DNA of 64,000 nt from positions 1,302,001 to 1,366,000 of the forward strand of contig QNGA01000001.1 in NCBI GenBank assembly GCA_003298465.1, written 5' to 3'. Positions 38,037 through 46,825 of this stretch are shown here, piece after piece; positions within the stretch are counted from its first letter, which is position 1, and each line of letters begins with the position of its first letter. Below the pieces are notes generated by a model that did not search any database, was not told the DNA's origin, and saw only the letters and a program-made list of their open reading frames with translations. The stretch is from a halophilic archaeon (GTDB lineage Archaea > Halobacteriota > Halobacteria > Halobacteriales > Haladaptataceae). The translations under genes and the position numbers were made by a program.

Positions 38037-40103
38037 ATGAAACCGAGATTCACTACCACCGAGCGGCCGGGCCTGGAACTGTTCGACCCGGTCCAGGACC
38101 GACGGTTCGAACTCGAGACGTCGTCGCCGGTCGACCCGACGCCGGTCGGGACCGGACGCTTCCGGTTCCCCGTCGACGCGGCGGTCGAGGTCGCCGTCGA
38201 CCGGCTCGTCCTCCCGTACGTCGTCGAGACCTACGTCCGCGACGCCGACGGATCGCCGCTGGTCGAGGCCGAACACTACGCGTACGAAGAGCTGCCGCCG
38301 GACGAGTACTGCATCGAGTTGCACGCGCCCATCAAGACGTTCGTCCGGGTCGACGGCGAGGTGACCGTCGCGTCGTCGGTCGACCGCATGGAGTTCGACT
38401 TCGGCGAGGAGACGGCCGTCCGCGTCGGCGCGCGCTCCTACCACGAACGCCCGGCGGCGACGGTGACGACGACCGGCGACCCCGAGGACTTGATGGCGGC
38501 GGTGTCGACGTTCGGGTCGGCGCTGAAGACGACGAGTCCCGAGCGGTCGTTTCCGACGCTCCGGGGCCACCCCCCGACGGTCGAACTCGGAGACGACCTG
38601 GCGATTCCGGACGGCCTCGTCGCCCCCGACACCGGCGTCCGCATCGAGGTGCCCGCGGACCGGCAGTCCGTCTACGCCGTCAGCACGCTCGCGTACTACC
38701 TCGGGGCCGACGTTCGACCGGGGGAGCGACCCCTGATCGTCACCGAGGACGGGTTCGAACACTCGCTCCGCACGGACCGGGGGTTCGACGCGGAGGTGGC
38801 GCGCGTTCTCCAGCAGGTGTTCCTCCTGGACTGTCTGACCCGGACGGAGGGGTTGTACCCGGTCGACCTCCACGAGCGGCAGGCGGTCGAGGACGACGTG
38901 TCCCTGTCGTTTCCGGACCTGTACGACGCTCCCTCGGCGGAGCGACTCGCGGCCTACCTCTCGGTCCCGTTCGACGCCGTCCGGGACGTCGTGCCGACGT
39001 GGCGACTGGCGGCGCACGTGACGCCGGACGCCGAGAACGCGACGCTGCTACCGTACCTCGTCGACGACCTCGCGGTCGTCCGACGCGCCGACGTGCAGGG
39101 CCGACGGCGAGCACGCTCGTCGACGCCGTCCTACGTCGACGAGTTCGTCCGGTCGGTTGACCGGGGCCGACGGGCGGCAGGCGACGAACCGTACGTCTCG
39201 CCGCCCGAGACCGACGCGCTCGAACAGGCGTGGCTCGGCGGCGGCCGCGTGTTCGGCGCCAACGAACTCCGGCGGGCCGCGTTCGAGCACCGCGACCGAG
39301 AGACGACCGCGGACGACATCGACATCGACATCGTCTGTAACGACGAGCGGATGCGCGGGGAGGTCGACGGCGAAGACGGTGCGCTCTACGGCGACCGCGA
39401 CGACCTCCCGTTCGACGTCACCGTTCACGCGAACTGCTCGACGGGGACGCTCGCCGAACTGCTCGCGTCCGAGACGGACTTCCTCCACTACGTCGGACAC
39501 GTCGAGGAAGGGGGGTTCGTCTGTCCGGACGGCGTGCTCGACGCCGAAAGCCTCGACCGGACCGGCGCGAGGACGTTCTTCCTGAACGGCTGTAACTCCT
39601 ACCGGCAGGGCGTCAGCCTCGTCGAGAACGGCAGCATCGGAGGTATCGTCACGCACGGCGACGTCGGGAACGGCGGGGCGACCGCGGTCGGACGACTCGT
39701 CGCGCGCCTGCTCAACGCCGGCTTCTCGCTCCGGTCGGCGCTGGCGGTCGTCCGGGAGCGGCGCATCGTCGCCAACCAGTACACGGTCGTCGGCGACGGC
39801 GGCGTCGAGGTGGCACAGAACGAGAGCGGCATCCCCGTCTTCTATCGCGTCCGCTCGACCGACGCGGACGGCGAGTACGGCGTCAGGATCGACACCTATC
39901 CGACGTCCGAGCGGGGGATGGGGTCGCTGTACATCCCGTACGTCGGCGACGTGGAGACGCACTTCATCGCCGGGGGACCGCTCCCCGAGTTCCGTATCGG
40001 AGCCGACGAACTCGGCTACTACCTCCAGATGGAACAGTTCCCCGTCGTGCTCGACGGGACCTTTCGCTGGTCGACCGACCTCGACGTCGACGACCTGCGT
40101 TAG
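38037..40103 (+). CDS. CHAT-domain caspase-like protease
   Basis: This 688-residue protein has a long N-terminal region of unknown fold (about 1-420, beta-rich early part). Its C-terminal domain carries the CHAT catalytic dyad: H488 in FLHYVGH and C519 in FFLNGCNSY. The following segment SIGGIVTHGDVGNGG with FSLRSALAVVRE has the order expected of CHAT/separase-like peptidases. The canonical HG after the His is HV here. There is no signal peptide or membrane segment, so it is cytoplasmic. It probably shares a transcript with the HalOD1 protein. CHAT proteases in bacteria act as regulated effectors, including in defence; the role here is unknown. Confidence 0.75.
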   Translation: MKPRFTTTERPGLELFDPVQDRRFELETSSPVDPTPVGTGRFRFPVDAAVEVAVDRLVLPYVVETYVRDADGSPLVEAEHYAYEELPPDEYCIELHAPIKTFVRVDGEVTVASSVDRMEFDFGEETAVRVGARSYHERPAATVTTTGDPEDLMAAVSTFGSALKTTSPERSFPTLRGHPPTVELGDDLAIPDGLVAPDTGVRIEVPADRQSVYAVSTLAYYLGADVRPGERPLIVTEDGFEHSLRTDRGFDAEVARVLQQVFLLDCLTRTEGLYPVDLHERQAVEDDVSLSFPDLYDAPSAERLAAYLSVPFDAVRDVVPTWRLAAHVTPDAENATLLPYLVDDLAVVRRADVQGRRRARSSTPSYVDEFVRSVDRGRRAAGDEPYVSPPETDALEQAWLGGGRVFGANELRRAAFEHRDRETTADDIDIDIVCNDERMRGEVDGEDGALYGDRDDLPFDVTVHANCSTGTLAELLASETDFLHYVGHVEEGGFVCPDGVLDAESLDRTGARTFFLNGCNSYRQGVSLVENGSIGGIVTHGDVGNGGATAVGRLVARLLNAGFSLRSALAVVRERRIVANQYTVVGDGGVEVAQNESGIPVFYRVRSTDADGEYGVRIDTYPTSERGMGSLYIPYVGDVETHFIAGGPLPEFRIGADELGYYLQMEQFPVVLDGTFRWSTDLDVDDLR

Positions 40104-40240
40104 GGACCCGAGTTCACACCGCCGACGGCGGCGGCCGCGTTTCCGGCTTCGAGCACCAGCAGGGCGAGCGTGAACGCGACGCCCATCATCCGCGGATTCT
40201 CTGCGAAGTACTTCCGTAATCGTTCGTTTTCGTCGGACAT
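40100..40240 (-). CDS. Tiny membrane protein of DUF7503 type (46 aa)
   Basis: This short gene starts at the ATG ending at 40240 and stops at 40100. The product has a charged start (MSDENERLRKYFAENPRMMG), one hydrophobic helix (VAFTLALLVLEAGNAAAAV) and ends VNSGP. The layout and the ENPRMMGVAFT phrase recall the small haloarchaeal DUF7503 family, often found beside DUF7504 and DUF7344 genes, as here. Its last 4 nt overlap the CHAT stop in convergent orientation. A minus-strand AT-rich element (cttaagataaacataag, about 40270-40286) could be its promoter. Confidence 0.65.
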   Translation of the reverse strand: MSDENERLRKYFAENPRMMGVAFTLALLVLEAGNAAAAVGGVNSGP

Positions 40241-40577
40241 TGCAGGCGCTTCTCGTCCCGGCCTCATCTTATGTTTATCTTAAGAGTATAGCGAGGAAAG
40301 TAATTGGTCTTTGCCACATTTCGGCGAAGATTATCGAGCCGCTACCGGAAACACGGCGAGGGTACGCCGTCGTTACCGGAACGCGAACGAGCGATTACCC
40401 GGCGACCGACCGAACGGAATCCGCGATGGCGAACGACCGTCGACGGTAACGGAGGATTTCTGGAGGAAAGGGCTCCTTGACGGACGGTTCGTCGCCCGCT
40501 ACGCTCGGGCTTCCCGGGTGGCCGTCCGACAACGTGTCGCGGTCTTTTGTACCTGGACGGCATACCGTCGTCGGCAG
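40241..40577. other. Intergenic region between the DUF7503-type and DUF7344-type genes
   Basis: These 337 nt hold divergent promoters and no convincing gene. The left end is AT-rich (taagataaacataaga, minus-strand promoter). The right end has cttttgtacc about 30 nt before the ATG at 40578. The middle is more AT-rich than its surroundings but shows no coding bias, tRNA or clear repeat. Confidence 0.6.
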
Positions 40578-40991
40578 ATGTCAGGGGACGAACGCGGAGC
40601 CGGGGAATTCGAACTGCTGGTGCGCGAGCAGGAGTCGGTGACGTCCGTCGACGACGTGCTCCGGCGGTCCGACGGCTGCTCGGTCGAGACGATCATGGAC
40701 GTGCTCGGTCACCGGCGGCGGCGGTACGTCCTCTATCACCTCCGCGAGCACGACACGGCCGTCGCCGAGTCGCTCGCCGACCACATCGCCGAACGGGAGC
40801 GCGACGGGTCGACCGTCACGCCGGACCCGGCCCGTCGCGAACGTCTCCGCACGGAACTGCTCCACACGCACTTGCCAAAACTGGACGACGCCGGCGCGAT
40901 AACCTTCGAGCGGACAGGGGAGTTCGTCGAGTACGACGCGTCCGAGACGCTCGAACTGTTCGTGGAACTCGCGGCCCGAGCCGAAGAGTGA
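40578..40991 (+). CDS. DUF7344-type winged-helix protein
   Basis: This 137-residue predicted DNA-binding protein has the core DVLGHRRRRYVLYHLREHD, followed by a helix with acidic residues, then LLHTHLPKLDDAGAITFE. That is the shared pattern of the haloarchaeal DUF7344 winged-helix family; the protein at 55817 has the same HTHxPKLxDAG signature. It starts about 30 nt after a TATA-like motif, so it is probably leaderless. Position next to the HalOD1/CHAT/DUF7503 cluster suggests it regulates that locus, an inference from proximity only. Confidence 0.75.
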   Translation: MSGDERGAGEFELLVREQESVTSVDDVLRRSDGCSVETIMDVLGHRRRRYVLYHLREHDTAVAESLADHIAERERDGSTVTPDPARRERLRTELLHTHLPKLDDAGAITFERTGEFVEYDASETLELFVELAARAEE

Positions 40992-41090
40992 CTCGGGACC
41001 GCTCTCGCCGGCGGGACGGAGGACGCCGCGCCGACCCGGCCGTAGTCTAAAATGGAAAACGGTTTGAAATCGCTCCACGGACTGCCAGGC

Positions 41091-42833
41091 ATGAAGGTAC
41101 GCATCGCCGAAGGGGCGACCGAGGAGGAGGCCTCGGCAATCGCCAGCGCGCTCTCCCGGCACGTCGGCGACGAGGTAGAGGTGTTCGTCGGTGACGCCGA
41201 CGAACCGGCGGCGACCTGGCGCGAACCGGCCGGCACGTCGGCCGGCGACGGGACGAACGCGACGGTCGGCGGAGCGGACGAGGACGACCTCGGCCCGACC
41301 GAGCGCGAGGAACGGCTCTGGGAGGAGATCGAGGAGATAGAGCTGGGGGGCCCGGAAAAGTACAAAGAACGCCTGGAGGAGCAGGGGAAGCTGTTCGTCC
41401 GCGACCGCCTCGACCTCTGGTTCGGGGACGACGGACTGAAGTTCGAGGACGGCAAGTTCGCCGAGTTCGACGCCGACGACCGGTTGCCGGCGGACGGCCT
41501 GCTCACGGGCGCGGCGGAGTTCGAGGGCCGCGACGTCCACTTCATGGCGAACGACTTCACCGTGAAGGCCGGTTCGATGGCGAGCAAGGGCGTCGAGAAG
41601 TTCCTCCGGATGCAACACCGCGCGCTCCAGAGCGGCAACCCCGTGCTCTACCTGATGGACTCCTCCGGGGGACGCATCGACCAGCAGACCGGCTTCTTCG
41701 CCAACCGCGAGGGTATCGGGAAGTACTACTACAACCACTCGATGCTGTCGGGGCGCGTCCCGCAGATCTGCGTGCTCTACGGCCCCTGCATCGCGGGGGC
41801 GGCGTACACCCCCGTGTTCGCCGACTTCACCGTGATGGTCGAGGGGATGTCCGCGATGGCCATCGCCAGCCCGCGGATGGTCCAGATGGTCACCGGCGAG
41901 GACATCGACATGCAGGACCTCGGCGGCGCGGGGATGCACGCGGAACACTCCGGGAGCGCGGACCTCGTGGCCCGCGACGAGGAGCACGCCCGGCAGCTCG
42001 TGGCGGACCTCGTCACGTACCTCCCCGACAAGGCCCACGAGAAACCGCCCCGGAGCGAACCGAGCGCCCCCGCGAAGTCGCCGGAGGGCATCGACGGCGT
42101 CGTCCCCCAGAACCCGAACCGGGCCTACGACATGACCGACCTCATAGAGCGCGTGGTCGACGCCGGTTCGTACTTCGAACTCCAGTCGGAGTACGGAACG
42201 GAGATCATCACCGCGTTCGCGCGCATCGACGGCCGGCCGGTCGGCATCGTCGCCAACCAGCCTGCCCAGCGCTCGGGGGCTATCTTCCCGGACGCCGCGG
42301 AGAAGGCCGCGGAGTTCATCTGGAAGTGCGACGCGTTCGAGATTCCCCTGCTCTATCTCACCGACACGCCCGGCTTCATGGCGGGGTCACAGGTCGAGAA
42401 GGACGCCATCCTGGAGAAGGGCAAGAAGATGATCTACGCCACCTCTTCGGCGACGGTGCCCAAGCAGTGCGTCGTCGTCCGGAAGGCGTACGGCGCGGGC
42501 ATCTACGCCATGTCTGGGCCGGCCTACGACCCCCAGAGCACCATCGCGCTCCCCTCCGGCGAGATAGCCATCATGGGCCCCGAGGCGGCTATCAACGCGG
42601 TCTATGCGAACAAGCTGAACGACATCGAGGACGAGGAGGAACGCAAGCAGCGCGAGCAGGAACTCCGCGAGGAGTACCGCGAGGACATCGACGTCCACCG
42701 GATGGCCAGCGAGACCGTCATCGACGAGATAGTCCCGCCGTCGACGCTGCGCGACGAACTCGAGGCGCGCTTCGAGTTCTACGCCGACCTCGACAAGGAC
42801 CTGCCGGACAAGAAACACGGGACGATTCTGTAA
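41091..42833 (+). CDS. pccB: Acyl-CoA carboxylase carboxyltransferase subunit (propionyl-CoA carboxylase beta type)
   Basis: This 580-residue protein transfers CO2 from carboxybiotin to acyl-CoA (likely propionyl- or acetyl-CoA), feeding methylmalonyl-CoA or lipid metabolism. Both crotonase-like halves are visible: the N-half with MDSSGGRIDQQ and YGPCIAGAAYTP, and the C-half with NQPAQRSGAIFPDAAEK, TDTPGFMAGSQ and AYGAGIYAMSGP. The first ~45 residues (MKVRIAEGATEEEASAIASA) form a small extra domain resembling the separate PccX/epsilon-type subunit, seemingly fused. ATG 41091 was chosen because an upstream in-frame ATG at 41052 lies in a TATA-like taaaatgg. The biotin carboxylase partner is not in this window. 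Confidence 0.9.
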   Translation: MKVRIAEGATEEEASAIASALSRHVGDEVEVFVGDADEPAATWREPAGTSAGDGTNATVGGADEDDLGPTEREERLWEEIEEIELGGPEKYKERLEEQGKLFVRDRLDLWFGDDGLKFEDGKFAEFDADDRLPADGLLTGAAEFEGRDVHFMANDFTVKAGSMASKGVEKFLRMQHRALQSGNPVLYLMDSSGGRIDQQTGFFANREGIGKYYYNHSMLSGRVPQICVLYGPCIAGAAYTPVFADFTVMVEGMSAMAIASPRMVQMVTGEDIDMQDLGGAGMHAEHSGSADLVARDEEHARQLVADLVTYLPDKAHEKPPRSEPSAPAKSPEGIDGVVPQNPNRAYDMTDLIERVVDAGSYFELQSEYGTEIITAFARIDGRPVGIVANQPAQRSGAIFPDAAEKAAEFIWKCDAFEIPLLYLTDTPGFMAGSQVEKDAILEKGKKMIYATSSATVPKQCVVVRKAYGAGIYAMSGPAYDPQSTIALPSGEIAIMGPEAAINAVYANKLNDIEDEEERKQREQELREEYREDIDVHRMASETVIDEIVPPSTLRDELEARFEFYADLDKDLPDKKHGTIL

Positions 42834-42979
42834 CGCGAGTCCTCGACCGTACGGCCGTTCGCGAACGTCCGGCGATACGGTCGGAACGTCCGGGAGCGGT
42901 CTTCCGGACCGACCGGCCGGCGGATACTACGACCTGTCGCCCAACGGATTTTTGTTCCCCACAGACGGAAAGAGGGCCA

Positions 42980-45037
42980 ATGAGTTCCGGCCAGATCACC
43001 GCCGACGAGGTGCTCGCCGTCTGGGAGAACGCGGGGACGACCCGTGAACCGCTGACGGCGAGCGAAATCGCGGAGGAACTCGGGTGTTCCTCTCGCGCCG
43101 CCGCGAGCGAACTCGACGAACTGGTCGAGCGCGGCGACCTCGGAAGCAAGACGGTCGGCGAACGGGGCCGCGTGTGGTGGCGGCCCGTCGACCGAGACTC
43201 GTCCGCCGACGGTGCGCCCGCTCGCAGTCGCTCCGACGACGTCCTCGAAACCTCGGCCGTCACGCTCGAGGGACCTCCCTCCGACGCCACCGAGTACGAG
43301 CGCCTCGAAACCGAACTCGCGGAGGTGTTCGGTCGGATTTCGGACGCGTTCTACGCGCTCGACGCCAAGTGGCAGTTCACGCACGTCAACGAACGGGCGG
43401 AGGAACTGATCGACTACCAGGACGAAGGACTCGTCGGCAAGGACTTCTGGGAGGTGTTCGAGTGGGCGACCGACTCGAAACTCGGCGAGGAGTACCGGAT
43501 CGCGATGGAGACCCAGGAGCCGACCTCCTTCGAGTTCTACTATCCCGAACCGCTCGAAGCGTGGTACGAGGTTCACGCCTACCCCTCCGAGACGGGGCTC
43601 TCCGTGTACTTCCGGGACATCACCGACCGCAAGGAGCGCGAGCGGGAACTCGAGGAGTACAGGTCCCGCTACCAGAGCCTCGTCGAAAACTTCCCGAACG
43701 GTGCCGTGGCGCTGGTGAACGAAGACCTCCGCTACATCACCTTCGGTGGCACGCCGGAAAGCATCGTGGACGTGACGAGAGCGGATCTCGAAGGAGCCTC
43801 CCTTCGCGACGCGTTGCCACAGGAACTGGCAGACGTCGTCGTCCCACGGTACGAAGCCGCCCTCGACGGCGAAACCGCTACGTTCGAGACCACCGTCGGC
43901 GACAGGGTCTACCAGTTCCACTTCGCCCCGGTTCGCGACGACGACGGCGACGTGTTCGCCGCGCTCGGAATGTCACAGGACGTCACCGACCGCAAGCGCC
44001 TCGAAACCGAACTCGAGGAGAGCGAGCGCCGCTACCGCACCCTGGCGGAGTACTTCCCGAACGGCATCGTGACGCTGTTCGACCACGACCTCGAGTACAC
44101 GCTGGCGGCCGGTCGAGGGTTCGGCGACATCCCCGTCGACCCCGAGGACGTGGAGGGAGAGCCGTTCCGAGAGGTGTGGCCCGAGGACACCGCCGACGCG
44201 CTCGAACCCACGTTCGAGGCCGTGCTCGACGGCGAACAGCGCTCGGTCGAACTCGAGTACGCTGGGCGCGAGTGGGTCATCCACTCGGTCCCCATCACCG
44301 ACGAGCGAGGCGACGTGTTCGCCGGCATGACCATGGCCCAGGACATCACCGAGCAGAAGGAGCGCGAGCAGCGACTCGAGGAGACGGTCGAAAAGCTCGA
44401 ACAGTCCAACGAGCGCCTGGAGAGCTTCGCCGGCATGCTCGCCCACGAACTCCGCAATCCCGTCACCATCGGCCAGATGTACTGTCACGAACTGCCGGAC
44501 GAGGCCAACTCGAACGCGGTCGAGCACGTCAGGGAAGCGTTCGACCGCGTCGACGCCATGATCGACGTCATGCTGGCGTTGACGCGTGGCCACGAGGCGG
44601 TCGGCGAACGTACCACGGTCTCCCTCGCGGACGTGGCGCGGGAAGCGTGGGACCAAGTCGAGACGCCCGACGCGACGGTCGATATCGACGTCGACCGGAC
44701 GATTCAGGCCGACGAGACGTACATTCGCCACCTGTTCCAGAATCTCTTCGAGAACGCCGTCGAACACGGCGGGACGGACGTCAGCGTCACGGTCGGCGAA
44801 CTTCCGACCGGATTCTACGTGGCCGACGACGGCCCCGGCATACCGGCCGACGACAGGGACGCCGTATTCGAAGCCGGATTCACGACGGCAGCCGAGAAAG
44901 GCGGTACCGGAGTGGGGCTGGCGTTCGTCCAGAAGCTAACCGAGGTGTACGAGTGGGAGTCCCGGGCGATCGAGAGCGCGGCCGGCGGGGCGCGGTTCGA
45001 GTTCACGAACGTCGACCAGGAGACGCCGCGGGACTGA
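42980..45037 (+). CDS. Multi-PAS sensor histidine kinase with N-terminal HTH
   Basis: This 685-residue cytoplasmic kinase has these domains in order: a winged-helix-like segment (about 5-70, TASEIAEELGCSSRAAASEL), three PAS repeats (about 105-215, 225-345 and 350-465, each ending in a DITDRKER/DVTDRKR/DITEQKER linker), HisKA with the phospho-acceptor His in LAHELRNPV, and HATPase_c with NLFENAVEHGG, VADDGPGIPADD and GGTGVGLAFV. No transmembrane helices are seen, so it senses an internal signal. No dedicated response regulator is adjacent; the BAT regulator at 45178 follows after 140 nt. Confidence 0.92.
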   Translation: MSSGQITADEVLAVWENAGTTREPLTASEIAEELGCSSRAAASELDELVERGDLGSKTVGERGRVWWRPVDRDSSADGAPARSRSDDVLETSAVTLEGPPSDATEYERLETELAEVFGRISDAFYALDAKWQFTHVNERAEELIDYQDEGLVGKDFWEVFEWATDSKLGEEYRIAMETQEPTSFEFYYPEPLEAWYEVHAYPSETGLSVYFRDITDRKERERELEEYRSRYQSLVENFPNGAVALVNEDLRYITFGGTPESIVDVTRADLEGASLRDALPQELADVVVPRYEAALDGETATFETTVGDRVYQFHFAPVRDDDGDVFAALGMSQDVTDRKRLETELEESERRYRTLAEYFPNGIVTLFDHDLEYTLAAGRGFGDIPVDPEDVEGEPFREVWPEDTADALEPTFEAVLDGEQRSVELEYAGREWVIHSVPITDERGDVFAGMTMAQDITEQKEREQRLEETVEKLEQSNERLESFAGMLAHELRNPVTIGQMYCHELPDEANSNAVEHVREAFDRVDAMIDVMLALTRGHEAVGERTTVSLADVAREAWDQVETPDATVDIDVDRTIQADETYIRHLFQNLFENAVEHGGTDVSVTVGELPTGFYVADDGPGIPADDRDAVFEAGFTTAAEKGGTGVGLAFVQKLTEVYEWESRAIESAAGGARFEFTNVDQETPRD

Positions 45038-45177
45038 GCGGGTCGACACGGGCCGTCGACCCTCAACAATTGGTTCACCGTGCGTGTCGCGTGCCGACGT
45101 CCCTGTATCCATCTGTTACTCGGATAATCAGAAAAGAACGGAAAAGCGTATAGAGATAGCACCGTTCACTGGCTCTC

Positions 45178-45867
45178 ATGGCAGGGACGATCGTCGAAGT
45201 GCAAATTCCGTCCGAGCAGTTTGCACTGGAGCAGACGTTGCAGCGCCTGGAGACGGTCCGATTCGACGTCGAGCAGTTGGTCGCGTCGAAGGAAGATCTG
45301 ATATTGCCGTTCGTCTGGGTGGGTACCGGGGAGCGCGACGAGATCGAAGACGCGTTCAGGAACGACGACACCGTCGACGAGTTCCAGCTCGTCGCGGAGT
45401 TCGACGACGAGTACCTGTACCAACTCGAATGGAGCACGCGCATCGAAATCCTCGCCAACATACTGGTCAAGCAGAAGGGAACCGTGCTCGCGGCCTCCGG
45501 AAAGGGCGACAAGTGGAGTCTTCGACTCCTGTTCGGCGATCGAGACGCGATCACGGAGACGAACGAGTACTGCGTGGAGAACGGGATCGACCTCGAAGTT
45601 CAGAACATAAAGTCCCTCTCGGGGAACGAAGAGGGACGACTCGGGCTCTCGCAGGAACAGCGAGACGCCTTGCAGCTCGCGTCCGACCGGGGGTACTATT
45701 CGGTGCCGCGAGAGACGAGCGCGGAAGAGCTCGCCGAGGAACTGGGGATCTCCCATCAGGCGCTCTCCGAGCGACTCCGGCGGGCGCACGACGCTCTCGT
45801 CACGAACACGATAGTTCTCGGCCACGGACCGACGGCGGCGTCGACGGACGGAACCGCCGTCGAATAA
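45178..45867 (+). CDS. BAT-type helix-turn-helix regulator (HTH_10 family)
   Basis: This 229-residue regulator has an N-terminal BAT-associated domain starting MAGTIVEVQIPSEQFAL and a C-terminal HTH_10 domain (about 158-212: LSQEQRDALQLASDRGYYSV, then LGISHQALSERLRRA). It is close in plan to the gene at 55071. A TATA-like cgtatagag lies about 28 nt before the ATG, so the transcript is likely leaderless. It lies just downstream of the PAS histidine kinase, which might be functionally linked, but this is unproven. Confidence 0.87.
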   Translation: MAGTIVEVQIPSEQFALEQTLQRLETVRFDVEQLVASKEDLILPFVWVGTGERDEIEDAFRNDDTVDEFQLVAEFDDEYLYQLEWSTRIEILANILVKQKGTVLAASGKGDKWSLRLLFGDRDAITETNEYCVENGIDLEVQNIKSLSGNEEGRLGLSQEQRDALQLASDRGYYSVPRETSAEELAEELGISHQALSERLRRAHDALVTNTIVLGHGPTAASTDGTAVE

Positions 45868-46177
45868 CGGCAGGTCGGCCTTCGAAGCGGTTCCGGCAGT
45901 GGCGCTGGCTTCATCGCCCTCGAAGGTTCTCCGCCCCCCTTCTGAGTGGGTTGCTCTACCGATGGTCGGTCGCGGGACCCTCCGGAGTGGGACGTTACCA
46001 CGAGCTACGAGGGCCTTTCGGTGGAGGTCGGCCGACCGCGCTCCGGCCGAACGGGGTTCCAGGCCGACGCTAACCCGGTCCCGTCAGCGTAGTACCCGAG
46101 CGTGTTCGTCGTGGCCGCGATTTACGCAGGTCAGGGACGTAAGAACTAACCCGCTCCGGGCCATGGTTATTGTTGGC

Positions 46178-46288
46178 ATGGTGCAAACCAAGTCACCGTT
46201 GAAACTCCGGTTGTTCCTGTTGTTCCAGCTACTGCTCTGGATAGCCGTCCTCTTCCTCGGGTGGATGATTGCGAGCATCGTGTTCTAA
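46178..46288 (+). CDS. Putative small single-span membrane protein (36 aa)
   Basis: From the ATG at 46178 the product is 36 residues: a basic start (MVQTKSPLKLR) and one long hydrophobic helix (LFLLFQLLLWIAVLFLGWMI) ending SIVF. An in-frame ATG at 46163 would add five residues. Composition and topology suggest a genuine small membrane protein, but no family is recognised. The preceding 295 nt (45868-46162) show no gene on either strand. Confidence 0.45.
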   Translation: MVQTKSPLKLRLFLLFQLLLWIAVLFLGWMIASIVF

Positions 46289-46310
46289 ACCACCCGGCGT
46301 CGCACTCTCT

Positions 46311-46712
46311 CTACGAGCAGACGTCGAACGTATCCGACTCCGGCCGTCGTTCCGTACGGAGTCGCAGCGTGAGCGATCGGCGACTGGCGTCGGCGCACTC
46401 GACGTTCCGGAACTCGAACCGCGCCCCGCCGCTCGCGCTCCCGGTGACCGTACAGTCCCACGCGTAGGCCGCGGCCAGTTGCGACGCGAACGTGGGGCCG
46501 AGGCCGATGCCGTTCGACGCCGTGGTGTACCCCGCCTCCAGGACGGCCTCGCGGTCCGCGTCCGGGATACCGGGGCCGTCGTCTTCCACGTAGAAGCCGT
46601 CGGCGTCCTCGAGGTCGCCGATTCGCACGGTCACGTCCGCCCCGCCGTGTTCGACGGCGTTCTCGAACAGATTTTCGAGCAATTGCCGGATGTGGACCGA
46701 ATCGGCCGACAC
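46311..46712 (-). CDS. Stand-alone histidine-kinase ATPase domain (possibly a truncated kinase)
   Basis: From a GTG at 46712 the product is 133 residues and consists almost only of a HATPase_c domain: N box LLENLFENAVEHGG, G1 VEDDGPGIPDADR, and a modified G2 region NGIGLGPTF in place of GTGxGL. There is no HisKA or sensor part, and the upstream sequence does not continue the homology. It is very similar to the ATPase domain of the kinase at 42980. It could be a decayed duplicate or a free ATP-binding domain. A TATA-like tract (about 46760-46773) could serve it or the divergent gene at 46826. Confidence 0.6.
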   Translation of the reverse strand: MSADSVHIRQLLENLFENAVEHGGADVTVRIGDLEDADGFYVEDDGPGIPDADREAVLEAGYTTASNGIGLGPTFASQLAAAYAWDCTVTGSASGGARFEFRNVECADASRRSLTLRLRTERRPESDTFDVCS

Positions 46713-46825
46713 CGGGGGACCTATCGGCGGTCTTAGAGGGTGCCTAACGGCCGACAAGCCGGTATATAATAAAGCCCGTCCGGGTCGTCGGTGGGGACGA
46801 CGCGGGCCTCCCGCGTGACACACCC

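Noticed and set aside
41052..41090. Longer N-terminus for the acyl-CoA carboxylase
   Set aside because: The ATG at 41052 is part of a TATA-like taaaatgg, and family similarity begins at the ATG at 41091.
45868..46162. Possible degraded gene between the BAT regulator and the small membrane protein
   Set aside because: All six frames are interrupted or low in coding character, and no residual motif was found.
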